A stretch of DNA of 64,000 bases from Yamagishiella unicocca (lineage: Eukaryota > Chlorophyta > Chlorophyceae > Chlamydomonadales > Volvocaceae), in contig BDSL01000058.1 in NCBI GenBank assembly GCA_003116995.1, forward strand, positions 310,001 to 374,000, given 5' to 3'. A program made the translations under genes and the position numbers. Below the pieces are notes generated by a model that did not search any database, had not been told where the DNA came from, and worked only from the letters and a program-made list of their open reading frames with translations. Below are positions 1 to 11,378 of this stretch, one piece after another (the first letter of the stretch is position 1; the number at the start of each line of letters is the position of its first letter).

Positions 1-317
1 CCCTGGTGAGGGCGTCCCGGATGAGGATGCCATGGCGTTCGCGAAGCACTCGCCCCAGCGAGGCAAGTGCCCGTGCGCTTTGGGTGCGGCCGCATCCGGT
101 GGGTCCGGAGGGTGCGGCGGCAGCGGCCGGATGCAGTGAGTCTGCAAACAATGGTTGGGGCGCGCCCTCCGGACCCACCGGATGCGGCCGCACCCAAAGC
201 GCCATGTGAAGGTCGGAAACCTTCACATAACGCCACGCAGCAGGCGGGCACTTGCCTCGCTGGGGCGAGTGCTTCGCGAACGCCACGGCATCCTCATCCG
301 GGACGCCCTCACCAGGG
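1..317. repeat. Long imperfect inverted repeat (foldback) with nested hairpin
   Basis: Positions 1-73 are the reverse complement of 245-317 with one visible mismatch, and 75-116 are the reverse complement of 161-202 with one mismatch. About 44 nt separate the inner arms (117-160). The right arm carries about 41 extra bases (203-244), which contain a second perfect hairpin: stem 204-213 with 219-228, loop 214-218. The left arm starts at the window edge, so the repeat may extend outside. It resembles a foldback element or a transposon end next to the LINE fragment downstream. The family is unknown. Confidence 0.8.
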
Positions 318-555
318 CAGTAGTGGAGGCGAGGCAGCGGCATGGAGCAGTGTTTGCAGCACTGCGAAACGAAGCGCAGAACCGGGAGCCAAGGTGCGCC
401 ACGTTCGCTGGGGAAACGGCTTCGAGATCACGTACCTGACCGAGCGCAACGTGCGGGCTAAACTGGACTTCTCGAAGCCACTACAGAACAGCTGCCAGAG
501 GAGTTGACGGCACAGCTCGGCTGCTTCGATGGCCCAGGGCGCGAACGTGGCCTAG

Positions 556-936
556 GCAAGTAAGAGCCAGGAGGCCGAGTTACGAATCACACAGTGGAAT
601 ATTAAGGGAGTTAAAGTATGGAAGTTGGGTCACAGTGTCTTCGGGGGAATGGTCGCAACGAATGATATTATCGTGCTTACCGAAACCCATCTGGTTGATG
701 AAGGTATCATTAAAAAGGTTATGCCACAAGGCTCGCGTCTGTCCACAGTAGACGGTTCCACGAGCAGGGGTGGTGTGGCGATCTGGGTCAGTCGACGGAT
801 AGCTGGGAATGTGGTGCTGGGTAGCTTGGGAAATCGGAAATCGGGATGTGCCTTTAGGGAAGAAATACGCCTTGCCCTCACTCACGGCAAGCAATATTCT
901 GGCTGGGGAATAAAAGGTATTTTTTTAGGGTTTTAG
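556..936 (+). mobile_element. LINE-type (non-LTR retrotransposon) endonuclease fragment
   Basis: An open frame without stops (stop at 553-555, next stop at 934-936) encodes about 126 residues. The start of the segment reads like the N-terminus of an APE/EEP endonuclease of non-LTR retrotransposons: ITQWNIKGV (compare the family's 'WNIRG' metal-binding strand), then NDIIVLTETHL (the catalytic 'ETH' Glu motif), then SRGGVAIWVSR (the 'GGVAI' strand). The frame ends soon after, and no reverse transcriptase follows in the window, so this is a truncated relic. There is no convincing start codon of its own. The call rests on motif order recalled from the family, not on a search. Confidence 0.6.
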
Positions 937-938
937 GG
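923..938 (+). repeat. Two TTTTAGGG units (telomere-type repeat)
   Basis: Two perfect consecutive copies of TTTTAGGG lie at the 3' end of the LINE-like open frame, in a T-rich run. TTTTAGGG is the Chlamydomonas-type telomeric unit. Two copies can occur by chance or mark an old insertion or repair junction. Confidence 0.5.
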
Positions 939-1088
939 TATTTTGTTTGTGAAGCTTGGCAGCCGCTTTAGTAGTCTAAAAGTATCTGCTATCACCTTTT
1001 CTCAAAACGTCTCTGGATGGCAACTCTTAAGCGATTCATGAGCCTCCTGGCTCGTCTGAATCGTGCAAGTCACTTGGTAACCCTTTGT

Positions 1089-1090
<2 letters not shown>

Positions 1091-1168
<78 letters not shown>
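1091..1168. repeat. (TCA)26 microsatellite
   Basis: An uninterrupted trinucleotide run of about 78 nt. On the minus strand one frame reads as poly-Asp inside a 147-codon open frame, but nothing else in that frame looks like a protein, so I treat it as a simple repeat. Confidence 0.95.
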
Positions 1169-2698
1169 CGCTTCCTGTCTTCTCGGGGATTAGCTATCAG
1201 CAATACACGATTAATGTCATGTACCTCCATGAAGCTACAGTAGTGCTTTAGACTTAACATTCGTACTCCCTCTGTTAGTAAGGTAACCCGGGTGCCTGAT
1301 ACGCAGTGAGATGGCTCAGCAAAGGCATTGGGGGAATCCCAAGACGATGCACTCCGATGCGAGGCGGATGTCGGTGTTAGCTTTGGTGGTTCGCATAGGT
1401 TTGCGACACGCTGCAGCTGTCCCAACGGCGTTTCAACTTCCACCTGACATTTCTTAGGGAGCCCCGTTACATGTCGCAATCAAATAGACCGTAACCGTAG
1501 ACTTCCCATTGCCGGTGTGAGGACCCTAAACGGCATGGTAGCTCGTACCCGACTGCACCCATAACTGGGGTGCTGGCTGCTGCTCAGTGTGCCTACAGCC
1601 TGTCGCTTTGGTGTTCTGGTGGTTTGCCTTTGTTCCGGTGCATGTCGGTCTTTGTTTCCTCCGTCTTTTTCAGTGTCAGGCGATGCGCCCGATGGTTCTA
1701 CCTCTTGGTCTGGAACCCACTGTAATCGTTACATCAGAACTGCACTGAACTGCATGCGACTGCATGTGCTGCATGCCACAGGACTGCATAGGAGCTGTGC
1801 TGGCTAGGCAGGGAATAGGAAAATGAACAACCAACGTCAGTGTCAATGTCAGTAGCAATGTAGATGGTTGGGGGGTCCCATTTCTCGTTGTGTCCCGCGC
1901 CGAAGCATGATCAAGCGGGAGAAGGCACATAACCACACATAACCCGACACTGTGAAACACTGAAACTACGGAACCACAGATCTCTTTGCATGCTTTGAAA
2001 TGACAGCCCATGTACGTGCATATGGTGAAAGCACCGACAGCTCCAAGATAGCGCTAAGTGCCGTATGTTTAGCAGGGGAGATGGTACTGGATGGTACTGC
2101 ATACTCTTTCCCCCTACTTCATCCACAACCATTCGCAAGTACCAGAAGAGTACCGAACTGCACATTAGAAACCGCCCAAATGGTCCATAGGCCACAATTA
2201 GCCGGTGCGGCTGGATATAACTGTTTGGCGTTTTGGATAGCTTCGACGCTCTTCAACCCAACAGCTTCTTCTCAAGAGCCCTGCGAGCGATGGGACGACA
2301 ATCAGCAGCAGCCGGCGGCGCAAACACGCAGGGCCGGATGTTGCATTCATCCGGATGCTGGCACATGTGTCCCAGCAAAACGGGTAAGGGCCGTGTAAAC
2401 CTCCAATGGCTCTCCGTTTCAACGTCTTGTTAACTTGGTTTCCTCCGGCCTAGGCATCGCTGTGCATGCATCCGTAGTCACGCACTCTGTGCGCCTTTCC
2501 ACGATGCCATGCCCCCGAAAAGCCCTGAGAGTGCCCTGCGCCCAGTTACCCTGGGTCTGGACAGATATGCACCGCGTTTGCTGTCTGCCACGCTGCCACC
2601 TGCGCTCGCTGTCCCCAAACCTCATCCTCCCGCCAGGCTACTTGCTCCTTCAATAAAAAGCACCCCGTCTTGCCCGACGTTGCCTCCCCACCGTTTCC
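1169..2698. other. No gene recognised
   Basis: Only short overlapping frames on both strands, without splice-linked exons or family motifs. It probably contains the 3' UTR of the minus-strand KxDL gene and degenerate sequence beyond the LINE relic. No TGTAA signal in minus sense was found within 700 nt of that gene's stop. Confidence 0.5.
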
Positions 2699-3126
2699 TC
2701 AGGACACGTCGTCATCCCCGAAGTCCCCATGGCTGTGCTGCGTGCGTGTGTGCTTGATGCGGCGGGGCTCACTTGTCGGGCCGGCTCCTACGTACCCGAG
2801 CGCTTTATACGCTGCGTCCAGGTCCTCCCGCATCCCGCGCATGTCCGACGCCACTTCCCGACCCGTGCTGCGTAGATTTGCAAGCACGCCCGTCAGGGCA
2901 CAGTTGCATTCATGGAGCCGTGTTCGCACACCTCGCAACCGCAAGAGCCTGTGAAGGACCACAGCCGGATAGGTAGGCGGGCATGAAACGATGATGGGAA
3001 CTTAAGGAAGCTTGCGAGTGTGTCCCATATCGGATGATGGTGGCCTTACGCGATAAGCTGCTCCTGCTGGACGGCGTGCAGGGCGTCTCCAAGAGATTCT
3101 GGCTTGGATGATGCTTGCTCATTCAT
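2699..3126 (-). CDS. KxDL-motif small coiled-coil protein (BORC subunit-like)
   Basis: Two coding exons on the minus strand, 3126-3050 and 2948-2699, encode 108 residues. The junction is supported by a GTAAGG donor, a TTCACAG acceptor and matching phase. The protein is predicted to be helical. It has the KxDL family layout: an N-terminal helix with Gln/Leu (SLGDALHAVQQEQLIAL), then RTRLHECN, then a helix ending MRGMREDLDAAYKALG, where REDL sits at the KxDL position (Lys replaced by Arg). Family members such as human KXD1 and plant homologues are small cytosolic proteins linked to BLOC-1/BORC lysosome-related complexes. An upstream in-frame ATG at 3228 would add 34 residues. The gene is divergent from the ureidoglycolate amidohydrolase gene. 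The gene model is fairly secure; the family call is moderate. Confidence 0.55.
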
Positions 3127-3338
3127 GACTCTCTTTTTGTTCCTGATGCTGATAGGGTGAAAAGCTGAAGTTTCATTTCGTCTTCGGTTGCCCACGTTTG
3201 CATTCCGTACAGCGGATCCGGGACCCATGTGCGCATGTGGCGACGCAAGCCTCCTTCTTCAACCGAAGCCCATAGGATTAAAGCGGATATAGCGTGAGGT
3301 GTAGGTTTCGGAGTTGCGTTTACCTGCAGTGCGCGCGA
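3127..3338. promoter_or_regulatory. Short divergent intergenic region
   Basis: About 210 nt separate the minus-strand KxDL start from the plus-strand amidohydrolase start, so both promoters and 5' UTRs must lie here or inside the upstream ATG extension of the KxDL gene. No clear TATA box was seen. Confidence 0.4.
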
Positions 3339-6300
3339 ATGCGAGGTACTTCGCCGGCCGCTGATGCGGCGAGAATGCTATCGTTGGCTGTCATAGTAGC
3401 ATTGTCGGCTGTGTGTGCTATGGGGCAATCGATTCAGGTCGATGGCAATAAGGTGGTCGAGGTGGTGAGTCACCATTTGGCGGCTGCGTCGTCGGTCGCG
3501 AGTCCATGAACATTGAGCTGTCCGGGTTGCCGCAACGCAACGCCACTTGCCGCAAACTTGCCCATCTGCAGCTCACCAAGCTCGCCAACCTCTCCGACCA
3601 TGAAAATCCAGCGGTTACCCGCATTCTGTTCACTCCTAATGACATGCTGGCCCGCACGTAGGTTTACCTGCTCGCTGCTTCCGCAAACGTGGCATTCGGC
3701 TCACAGATCTCGATCTAATACAGAAACGTATAATCTGCCTGCAGGTTTGTGAAAAACCTTATGCGCGAGAACAACCTCGTCGTCAGGTGGGCCGTGGGAC
3801 CCAACCACACGCGCTCGCCCGCCCACGGAATGTACCCGTCCCTGTCCACCCCGCCCCACAATCTCGCTCATCTTCCTTACACTCGTCCGAAAATTATGCG
3901 GGCGCCCCTGTGGAATTCCTCATGCACTACAGGGAAGACGCGATGGGCAACATATTTGGCAGATGGGAAGGCAGCAACCCCTCGGGAGGTGTTATCTTAA
4001 CAGGCTCGCATTGCGACGCCATTCCCCTGGCCGGTGGGTGGCGTATGGAACTGCTCGAGCGACTGTGCCGATCGTATTTGTGTTTCCCTCGTGGCGGCCA
4101 CAGTGTATTGGAACCCCAATGACTCCAATGCGTGTTTACATACCGACTGGGACGCAGCTGCACGCTAACGATTCAGAGAACGTGAGGCAACGCCACCGGC
4201 CTGCGTGCCTCCGGCCACTCCGGCAATGCCCTCCACAACCTGCACCGCTGCTTGGCGTGTGCGACAGGCATGTACGACGGCACCCTGGGTGTGATCGGCG
4301 CAATTGAAGCGATTGGAGCTTTGCAGCGTGCGGTGAGTCCGGGGGAGCATGCGGAGGAAGAGGCCGGTGTACAGGCTGTCCCCCCACAGCCAACAGGCAT
4401 TCTCCTAGGGTGACGCGCTCCTACCCCGGATGCGATCGGCTGCATCGCCCTCCCTGTGAGCCGCCAGGCACCCTGCCAACCGACCCGTCTTCAGCCACCT
4501 TTACCCATCCTACCAGCCGCCTACCCACAGCGGCATCGCTACATCTTACATGCCCCCCTAGAGCACGCTCTCCTGTCCGCCCCTCTGTCTGTGTTCACAG
4601 TAAGCACAGTATCACATCCGCATCCTCAAGCTCGCGTCCTTCTTTGATCGCACCAGGGATACAAGCCGGGGCGGCCTATCGAGGTGCTCATGTTCACGTC
4701 CGAAGAGCCCACGCGGTTCGGGCTGTCGTGCAGCGGCAGTCGAGCCATGGCTGGCGCACTCACGCCGGAGGCGCTTGAGTCTAAAACTGACTCGGGTGGC
4801 CAGCACTTCCTGCAGGTGGGGGGCTGGGGGCGGCCCGGTGGCCAGCGGCGGGGTGGGTAGCCTGCCAGGAGGGCTGCGTGACAGGTAGGGTCCTGGGGAT
4901 TGCGTGGAGGCCCTGGGGGCTGCGTGGAGGTCCGCTGCTGAGTGCGGGCGCTTAGGCGGGTAGAGGGTGACTCCGCCTGGGCATCGGCAAAAGGGAAGGA
5001 ACGGGACACCTGGCGTGTAATCGCGTGGGTGACGGTCCCCCATCCGCAAAGCCCCCCGCAACTGCGTCATCGATCCTCTGCAGCTCCTGCCGCCCCCCCT
5101 TCACCCGCGTGTCCGAAAGCTATTCGCCACCTTAATTTCTGCCCTCCGTTTCCTATGTCATGTGACTGGGTCTTCTCGCCGCCCCGCTGTGGAAACCATT
5201 CCAGGTTGCCAACCAGGTTGGCTACGGCGGCGCCTCCACGCAGGAGATGCTCGATGCCGTGCGGGTGGGGCAGGGTGCTGTGTCGCACTTTGTGGAGCTA
5301 CACATCGAACAGGGTGGGTGGGTGGGTGGGGAGGGGGTCGAACTGGAAACTAGGGCCGAGGGTGGGGGGGCTGGATAGCAGGTGGGTAGGGTCGTATGCG
5401 CGCGTGCCATCCCACCCAATACCCAATGGTGGTAGGATCCCGTCCATACTCGTACATGTACCGCCCGCCCCAACCACCCTTCCTCCATGTGCACTGCAAC
5501 CCATTTCCCCGGCTAGGCCCCTTCCTGGAGCTGGACGGGGTCAACATCGGCGTCGTGACAGCCATCGCCGCTCCCGCAGCCCTCGAGGTCCAATTCGCCG
5601 GTGACGGGGGCCACGCGGGCGGGCAGCTAATGCCTGCGAGGTGCGTCCAGCCGGGGTCCTGGACTCGAGATGCGGCTAAGGGATCTGGGTCCAGGCGGGG
5701 TCCTGGACTCGAGACGCGGCTAAGGGATCTGAGGCAGCGGCTCGCTGGTTCGCGAAAATGCCCTTGCACACGACATAAGAAGGGGGCGGATCGGGGTTGG
5801 GCGGAAGAAGAGGACTTGCTTCTGGAGTTTGTGTATACGAAGGCACCAAAAAATCAAAATATGGCGTAAATGATTCGCGAATGGAGATCTTGGCCGGAAG
5901 GCATGCACGCAGAAATTCCTGTAACAGGCTCAGACCTGGCTCACTGGCGCTTCCGCTGTCCGTCTCTTGCCAGGAACGACGCGGGCCTGGCGGGTGCTGA
6001 GCTGGCGCTGGCTGTGGAGAGGCACGTGCTGGCGACCGGCAGCGTGGACACGGTGGGCACGACGGGGACCTTCGAGATTGCCCCGGGGGCCATCAATTCG
6101 GTGCCCCGAGACGCTCGCCTTGCAATCGGTGGGTGCTCGGTGGGGCGGGGAGTGGGATTGGAATTCTTAATGATGAGGACGGTCCAGGGCCAGTCCACAT
6201 CCTCTAGGAAGTGAGGCGGCTGCAACTGGCGAGTTGCAGCTGCCTTGGATGGGAGGCGGCGGCACGGGGCATCGTGTCGCGGACATTCTGAGTTTGGGAA

Positions 6301-8003
6301 GGGCATGGGAGAGAATTCGGTGCGATTTAGAGATTTCCTTCGGCGGGGATCAGACCGGTGCTGTTGTCCCTGCGTTTGTTGACGATGATGGCCGAAGGTG
6401 AATTGGGTTGTTGGCGATGATGGCCGAAGGTAAATTGCGCTGTGGTGACTAAGGCCATCGAAGCAGCCGTATTGGGCCGAGCCTGTAGCATTCGCACCAC
6501 GACAGTTTACCCGATTTGCGTTAACCGGGTGTTGTTCAGCACGCATAGAACCTCTGCAAACGCAGAATGTGTTGACGCGTAAAAGTGCTGCGCTTTGCAA
6601 TTGCCTGGAATTGCGTTGCCAGTACTATGTCATCTGCTGACACCCAACTCGTACACCGGCTTGGCCGTGGCAGATATTCGAGACATTGATGGCCCCCGCC
6701 GCGATGGCGTGGTGGCGGGTGTGCTGGAAAGCGCAAAGGAGATTGCGGAGAAGCGAAAGGTGCGGTGACGTTCTGGCAGCCGCTCAACCGCCCTGGCCTG
6801 CCGACCCCTAAATCCGGACCTAACCACCCTAGCTCCCTCCACCTGCGTCTATGGTTATACCGATACTTGCCTTGCTCCAAGCGGACCCCTCTCTTGCGTA
6901 CAGCCCCCAATCATGCGTGGGCTCGCGCGACTGGTACGCTATGCGTGTTCGATGGCTAATTCGCATGACCCCTCCTTGCTCTTCATGGCACATAGCAACG
7001 ACTCTGCCACGCGTCGCTGCTGCAAAACAGGTGCGGTTGTCCACGCGCATAATCAATCAGGACTCGCCCGCCTCCAGCGACCCTGAAGTTGTGTCTGCGG
7101 TGGCGGCATCCGCTCAGGAGCTGGGCCTGAGCACCAAGCACATGGTGTCGCGGGCGTACCACGATTCCCTCTTCATGGCCAGGTGAGGATGGTCGCTGTG
7201 GTGGGCCGGTTCTGAGGTGGGCAGGTCCTTGGAGTACGGCCTGTGTGCACCGGGCCGTACCGGTTGAGGAGGTGGACAGCGGGAGGTTTAGCGTATTAGC
7301 GTGGGGGGCGAGCTGGATGTCACGACACAGCACGTAACTTGCACATCAGGTGCCGGTTCCGATACCACATGTGTGGCCACTAGCGTTGAACAGGCATGCT
7401 CGAGAGGGTGGGAGTGCTCTTCCCCGGCTGCAGTCCAGCTGCGCCAGCTGCTGCTCCTGGGCCTTACAACTTAGCCGGTACCAGGCGACGCCGTACTTGA
7501 TGACCCTTTCGTACCGCCATTTCCGGAATCGTTCTCCCCAGTGCTGCGCGGGTTCTGATCAACACAGCTTGATCAGCCGTCATGCCATGACAGGGACCAC
7601 ACAACGTTACTTGTGGTGAAACGCATTTTGGTTAGCTAGGATATTCCCTGCAATCCTGGAACGGAAAGTCAGTATCGTCGGGGCCCCACGTATGCCATGA
7701 CCAAACGCAAGGATCATACTCGCGAGCATTGCGATGCCGTTTTGCACTGCTGCGTGTTTGACATCTCGTGATTGCTGTATACAAGTCGCTGCCGCCGCCA
7801 CTGCAGTGACACTATCTCCCGCTGCCGGCTTTACTACACGCAGGGTGGCCCCAATGGGCATGATTTTCATCCCCTGCAGGAACGGTTGGAGTCACCGGCC
7901 CGACGAGTTTTCTGAGCCCAAGGACATTGCCAATGGTGTGAGCGTGCTGGCCCTGACCCTGGCTCGGCTGTCGGGCGGCACTTGGCCCCGAACTGAGTTG
8001 TGA
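3339..8003 (+). CDS. UAH: Ureidoglycolate amidohydrolase (M20 family, UAH/AAH type)
   Basis: Twelve exons: 3339-3464, 3572-3657, 3745-3786, 3933-4033, 4268-4332, 4657-4815, 5205-5313, 5517-5640, 5974-6128, 6674-6759, 7031-7182, 7844-8003. All phases agree and give 454 residues, normal for the family. The enzyme hydrolyses ureidoglycolate to glyoxylate, ammonia and CO2, the last step of allantoin breakdown. Metal ligands are visible: TGSHCDA (H111), YDG (D122), TSEEPTRFG (E156/E157), HIEQG (H226) and AYHDSLFMA (H395). The C-terminal part (PMGMIFIPC, SHRPDEF) resembles plant UAH more than allantoate deiminase, which remains the main alternative. A hydrophobic N-terminus beginning at the internal Met (3375, MLSLAVIVALSAVCA) looks like a signal peptide, matching the ER location of plant UAH. 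The exon 1/2 junction is the least certain. Confidence 0.88.
5647..5734 (+). repeat. 44-nt direct duplication in an intron
   Basis: Two near-identical copies begin at 5647 and 5691, directly after the donor of amidohydrolase exon 8. Each contains GGTCCTGGACTCGAGA and GCGGCTAAGGGATCTG. Confidence 0.85.
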
Positions 8004-8136
8004 GGACGAAATGAGACGCAGGATGGCTGGAAGTCCGGTGGAAGGAGAATGCTGAGGTGGAGCAAGGGGTATTGGCTGGCAAGCCAGTGACTTTGCGGTA
8101 ACTGGTGCCGGGGTTATGTGCTGGGCAATATGGCCT

Positions 8137-8141
8137 TGTAA
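8137..8141 (+). terminator. TGTAA poly(A) signal of the amidohydrolase gene
   Basis: TGTAA, the usual polyadenylation signal in chlamydomonadalean algae, occurs 134 nt after the stop codon. Confidence 0.6.
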
Positions 8142-9032
8142 GAAATGTTAACTGTGGCCTAGGCACATCTCGATAAGCACCGCTTTACACTTATCCTTTA
8201 TTCACGACATTCGCGCTGGCACAAAGTACAACTTCAGTACTTCACCACTGCAACATACAGCGCGCATACGCCCTCCAATTCCACGCATACAACATTTCAA
8301 CATACGCGACCACGCACCTGTCTCACTAAACAGACGGGACCGTCGTTTGCCGATAAAACCTGCAGTTCGGTTTGAAGTACATCCGCAGGATCTTGTTGCA
8401 GGTATCACTAGTACACACAGTGCTGAGTAAAAGACAGCAGCACGCCCACGTCATTGCTGCCTCATTATTATTGCTGCGGGAAAGCCGCATGTACTGCTGA
8501 TCCGTTTGGAGAGCCGTGTTTTTCTCGCGGACCAGAACTGCTTGCGGTATCGATACAACTTGCTATGGCTTCAATTAATCTGGTACCGTCGGAGAGCCCA
8601 AAGGAGGGCTCCGATGGCAACTGCAGGAATTACGCGAACGATTTGTCACACAATCGGTACTGTCACATGCGCAGAAATGGATCAAACGCAATAAAACATA
8701 CAGAATTTTAGAAGGAAACGAAAAGCCCTACATGGTGCGTTAGACGGTCTGCGTCGCAGGGCAGCAGGCGCCTTACGTAAAATGGATGGAGGTCAATGAC
8801 ATAACGCCTTAGCGCCATCACGTGCACATAGAAACCCATTACACTGGACATGAGGAATTTTACTTGTAACCAGAGCGCTCTGCTTGTAACATGGCCATGA
8901 CGCGAAGGCTCAACAAGCTGGAGTCGGACTTGCGTTCGTATAATAAAAGTACTTCCCGAAACCTCTTCATATACGCCTGCGCTGCTGTGAGTTGGATTCC
9001 TCGTTAGCTGCTTTTGGACGCATCTTTCCGCC
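8142..9032. other. Intergenic, no gene recognised
   Basis: Roughly 900 nt of lower-GC sequence between two plus-strand genes. Only short frames without motifs were seen. It must hold the promoter and 5' UTR of the leucine-zipper gene. Confidence 0.5.
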
Positions 9033-11378
9033 ATGCACCAGCCAGTTGAGTGGGACCTGTTGGGTCTGCTACCCGACATCCTTACACCCCAAGGTGCCGA
9101 TGAAGTGCATCAGCATCAATCTCTAGTACCGGCTCATCACCCAATGGATACCTTCCAACACCTCAACGGGGACTGGCCTATGCACCAGCCAGTGGACTGG
9201 GAGCCGCTGGCTCTCGGGCCACAACGTCCTCCTCTTCAACCTAAACCTCTGCAGCCGACTTCTCAGCCGACTCCTCCTCAACCGACTCCTCCTCAATCAA
9301 CTCCTCCTCAACCGGCGCCTCCACAGAAAGAATCGGCCAAGAGGGAGAGAAGCGTCAGACGCGTCAAGTCCACAGCGTTGCGGCCGCAACAACAGCAGAT
9401 GCTGGAGCTACAGAAAAAACTCGATGGCCTACTGCAGGAGCATTCAGTCGTCGAAGCTGAGAACGAGCGACTAAAGACGCGACTGCGCGTAAGTGACTAA
9501 GAAATGCCTTCCCGCCCAACGGCGCCAAACTGCGCCTGCTGGCGACAGAGCTCATAAGCGGCTTCGTATGCACCCGACCTGTGGTAGGAACCTGCCGCGG
9601 AGCCTGCGATGCGGTTTTGGTTACGTTCTGTGCACACCGCGCCCCATTACTGCCCGCCCCTGCCTGGCTACGCAGGTGCTCGAGGCCGTCCTCCCCGTGC
9701 GCGAACGGCAAGCAAAGCTGGCGCAGTCGTCGAAATCGATGCGGACAGCGCCGCAGCCCGACCCGGTGCTGGCCAACATTGTGGACATGGCATCGGCCCC
9801 CAGCAGCTGCGCTACCTCCCCAGCCCGCCTGGAGACGGCCGCCTTCCTCAGCACACGCAGCGCATCAGACGAGGGCATGGCGGACCGCAACCAGGGCACG
9901 CTCGCCGTCAGCCCAGCGGCCATGCTCGCTGCTCCCGCCGCGCCCGCTGCTCCCTGTGCCAGCTCCACCAGCGGCAACCCCAGCGCCGCCGCTGAGGTCC
10001 GCCCCCACACCACGCGAGAGGCGCGCTGGATGGAAGCCTGGCACGTGTGGGTGCGCGAGGCGGCGCTGCTGCTGCAGGCCCACGAGGCGCGCCCCAACGA
10101 CCACTACCTGCGCCGCCTGGAGGAGGCCTTCTCCAAGCTCAAGTCCGAGGTGGTGTACCTGGGACTGAGGCACCCGGAGCTCGTCTGCAACATGCGCTGC
10201 GTGAACTTTGAGACGGGGGCGGAACAAGAGGCCCCGCCGGACAGCTACTGGGCGCTGGTGGCGGCCGGCATGCGGCTGAGCCCCGTTCAGGTGGGAGGGT
10301 CCGGGGGCGGGGTTGCGGCGGGAAGGTGTAACTGAATGGAAAACGCGCAGGGGGTGTTGTGTGGTACCTCCGTAGGTACGGCAGCTCCGCACATACGGTA
10401 CCTCCGTAGCCGGGCGTGAGTGAAGTGTTCTGCATGTAGCGCCTCTGGCACCTCCTACTATAACACTGCCCCGGGGCGGGGGGGGAGGGATTTTTGACCG
10501 CCAAGCGACGCACCTGGCGGGTGTGATTGAAACCGCCTCCGGGTTGCGCCTCGCCCCTCCTCGCCCCTCCTCGCCCTTCCTCGCCCCTCCTCAACCCTCC
10601 CCAACCCTCCTCAACCCTCAGGTGGCCAACTGCAGCTCGGCTCTGTCGCTGTACCGGGAGCGCATGGCGGTGGTGCTGGCGGAGAGGCGGGGGCTGGCGG
10701 CGCAGCTGACGTCGTGTCTGGGGGCGCTGCAGCTGGGAGAGGAGGAGGGGCGGGCCGCGCCGGGCAGCAGGCGGAGGGAGCATCTGACGCTGGAGGCGGA
10801 GGAGCTGGCTGCGGCGCTGGACTCCAACGTGGCGGCGGAGGGACACACTACCGCGCTGGCGAGGGTGAGCGGGGCGGGGGCTGAGAGGGAGGCGGGGGCG
10901 GGGGCTGAGAGGGAGGCGGGGGCGGAGGAGGTGGCCGCCGTTGTCGCTGGCTGGGGTGGGCTGCAGGCGTGCAGGGGGAAGGGAGGCGAGGAGGGAGGGA
11001 GGGAGGGTTGCTGAACTGCGGGGCGCTCGTGTTTCCTAGTGTGGGCCCGGTGTTTCCTAGTGTGGGCCCTAGTGTGGGCGCAGCGCCACCGCGGCTGCGT
11101 GTGCGCGCCGGCGTGCCTGCCCGACCTGCCCGTCGCAACCACCAACTCCGCAACCACCAACTCCGCACTCCGCAACCACGCCGCCTCCGCAGGACCTCCT
11201 GGGCAGCAACCTCTTCTCCCGCCTGCAGTGCGCCCGTGCCAGCGTGCTGTCGTACCCCTACTTCCCGGACGCGCTGGCCATCATCTCCGCCGCTGTGGCC
11301 CAGCAGGAGCCTGATCAGGACCGGGGCCCCGGTGACGCACCCACACCCGGGCAGCAGCACCAGACGCAGTCGGTGTAG
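9033..11378 (+). CDS. Leucine-zipper (bZIP-like) protein, function unknown
   Basis: Four exons, 9033-9488, 9676-10290, 10622-10864 and 11193-11378, all joined in phase 0, encode 499 residues. Residues about 50-90 are Gln/Pro-rich, with PQPTPPQ-type repeats. A Lys/Arg-rich stretch (KRERSVRRVK) follows, then a zipper with hydrophobic residues every seven positions (LELQKKLDGLLQEHS, VVEAENERLKTRL). The basic region lacks the canonical bZIP Asn and has a Pro before the zipper, so DNA binding is uncertain. Exon 2 has an Ala/Ser-rich linker, then helical segments with many Trp and Glu residues (EARWMEAWHVWVREAALLLQ). Exon 3 is helical, and exon 4 ends with SVLSYPYFPDALAII. The arrangement suggests a lineage-specific transcription-factor-like protein. 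No TGTAA signal was seen close downstream. Confidence 0.65.

Noticed and set aside
1036..1479. Minus-strand frame with a poly-Asp tract
   Set aside because: The Asp run is the TCA microsatellite. The rest has no recognised motif or splice partner.
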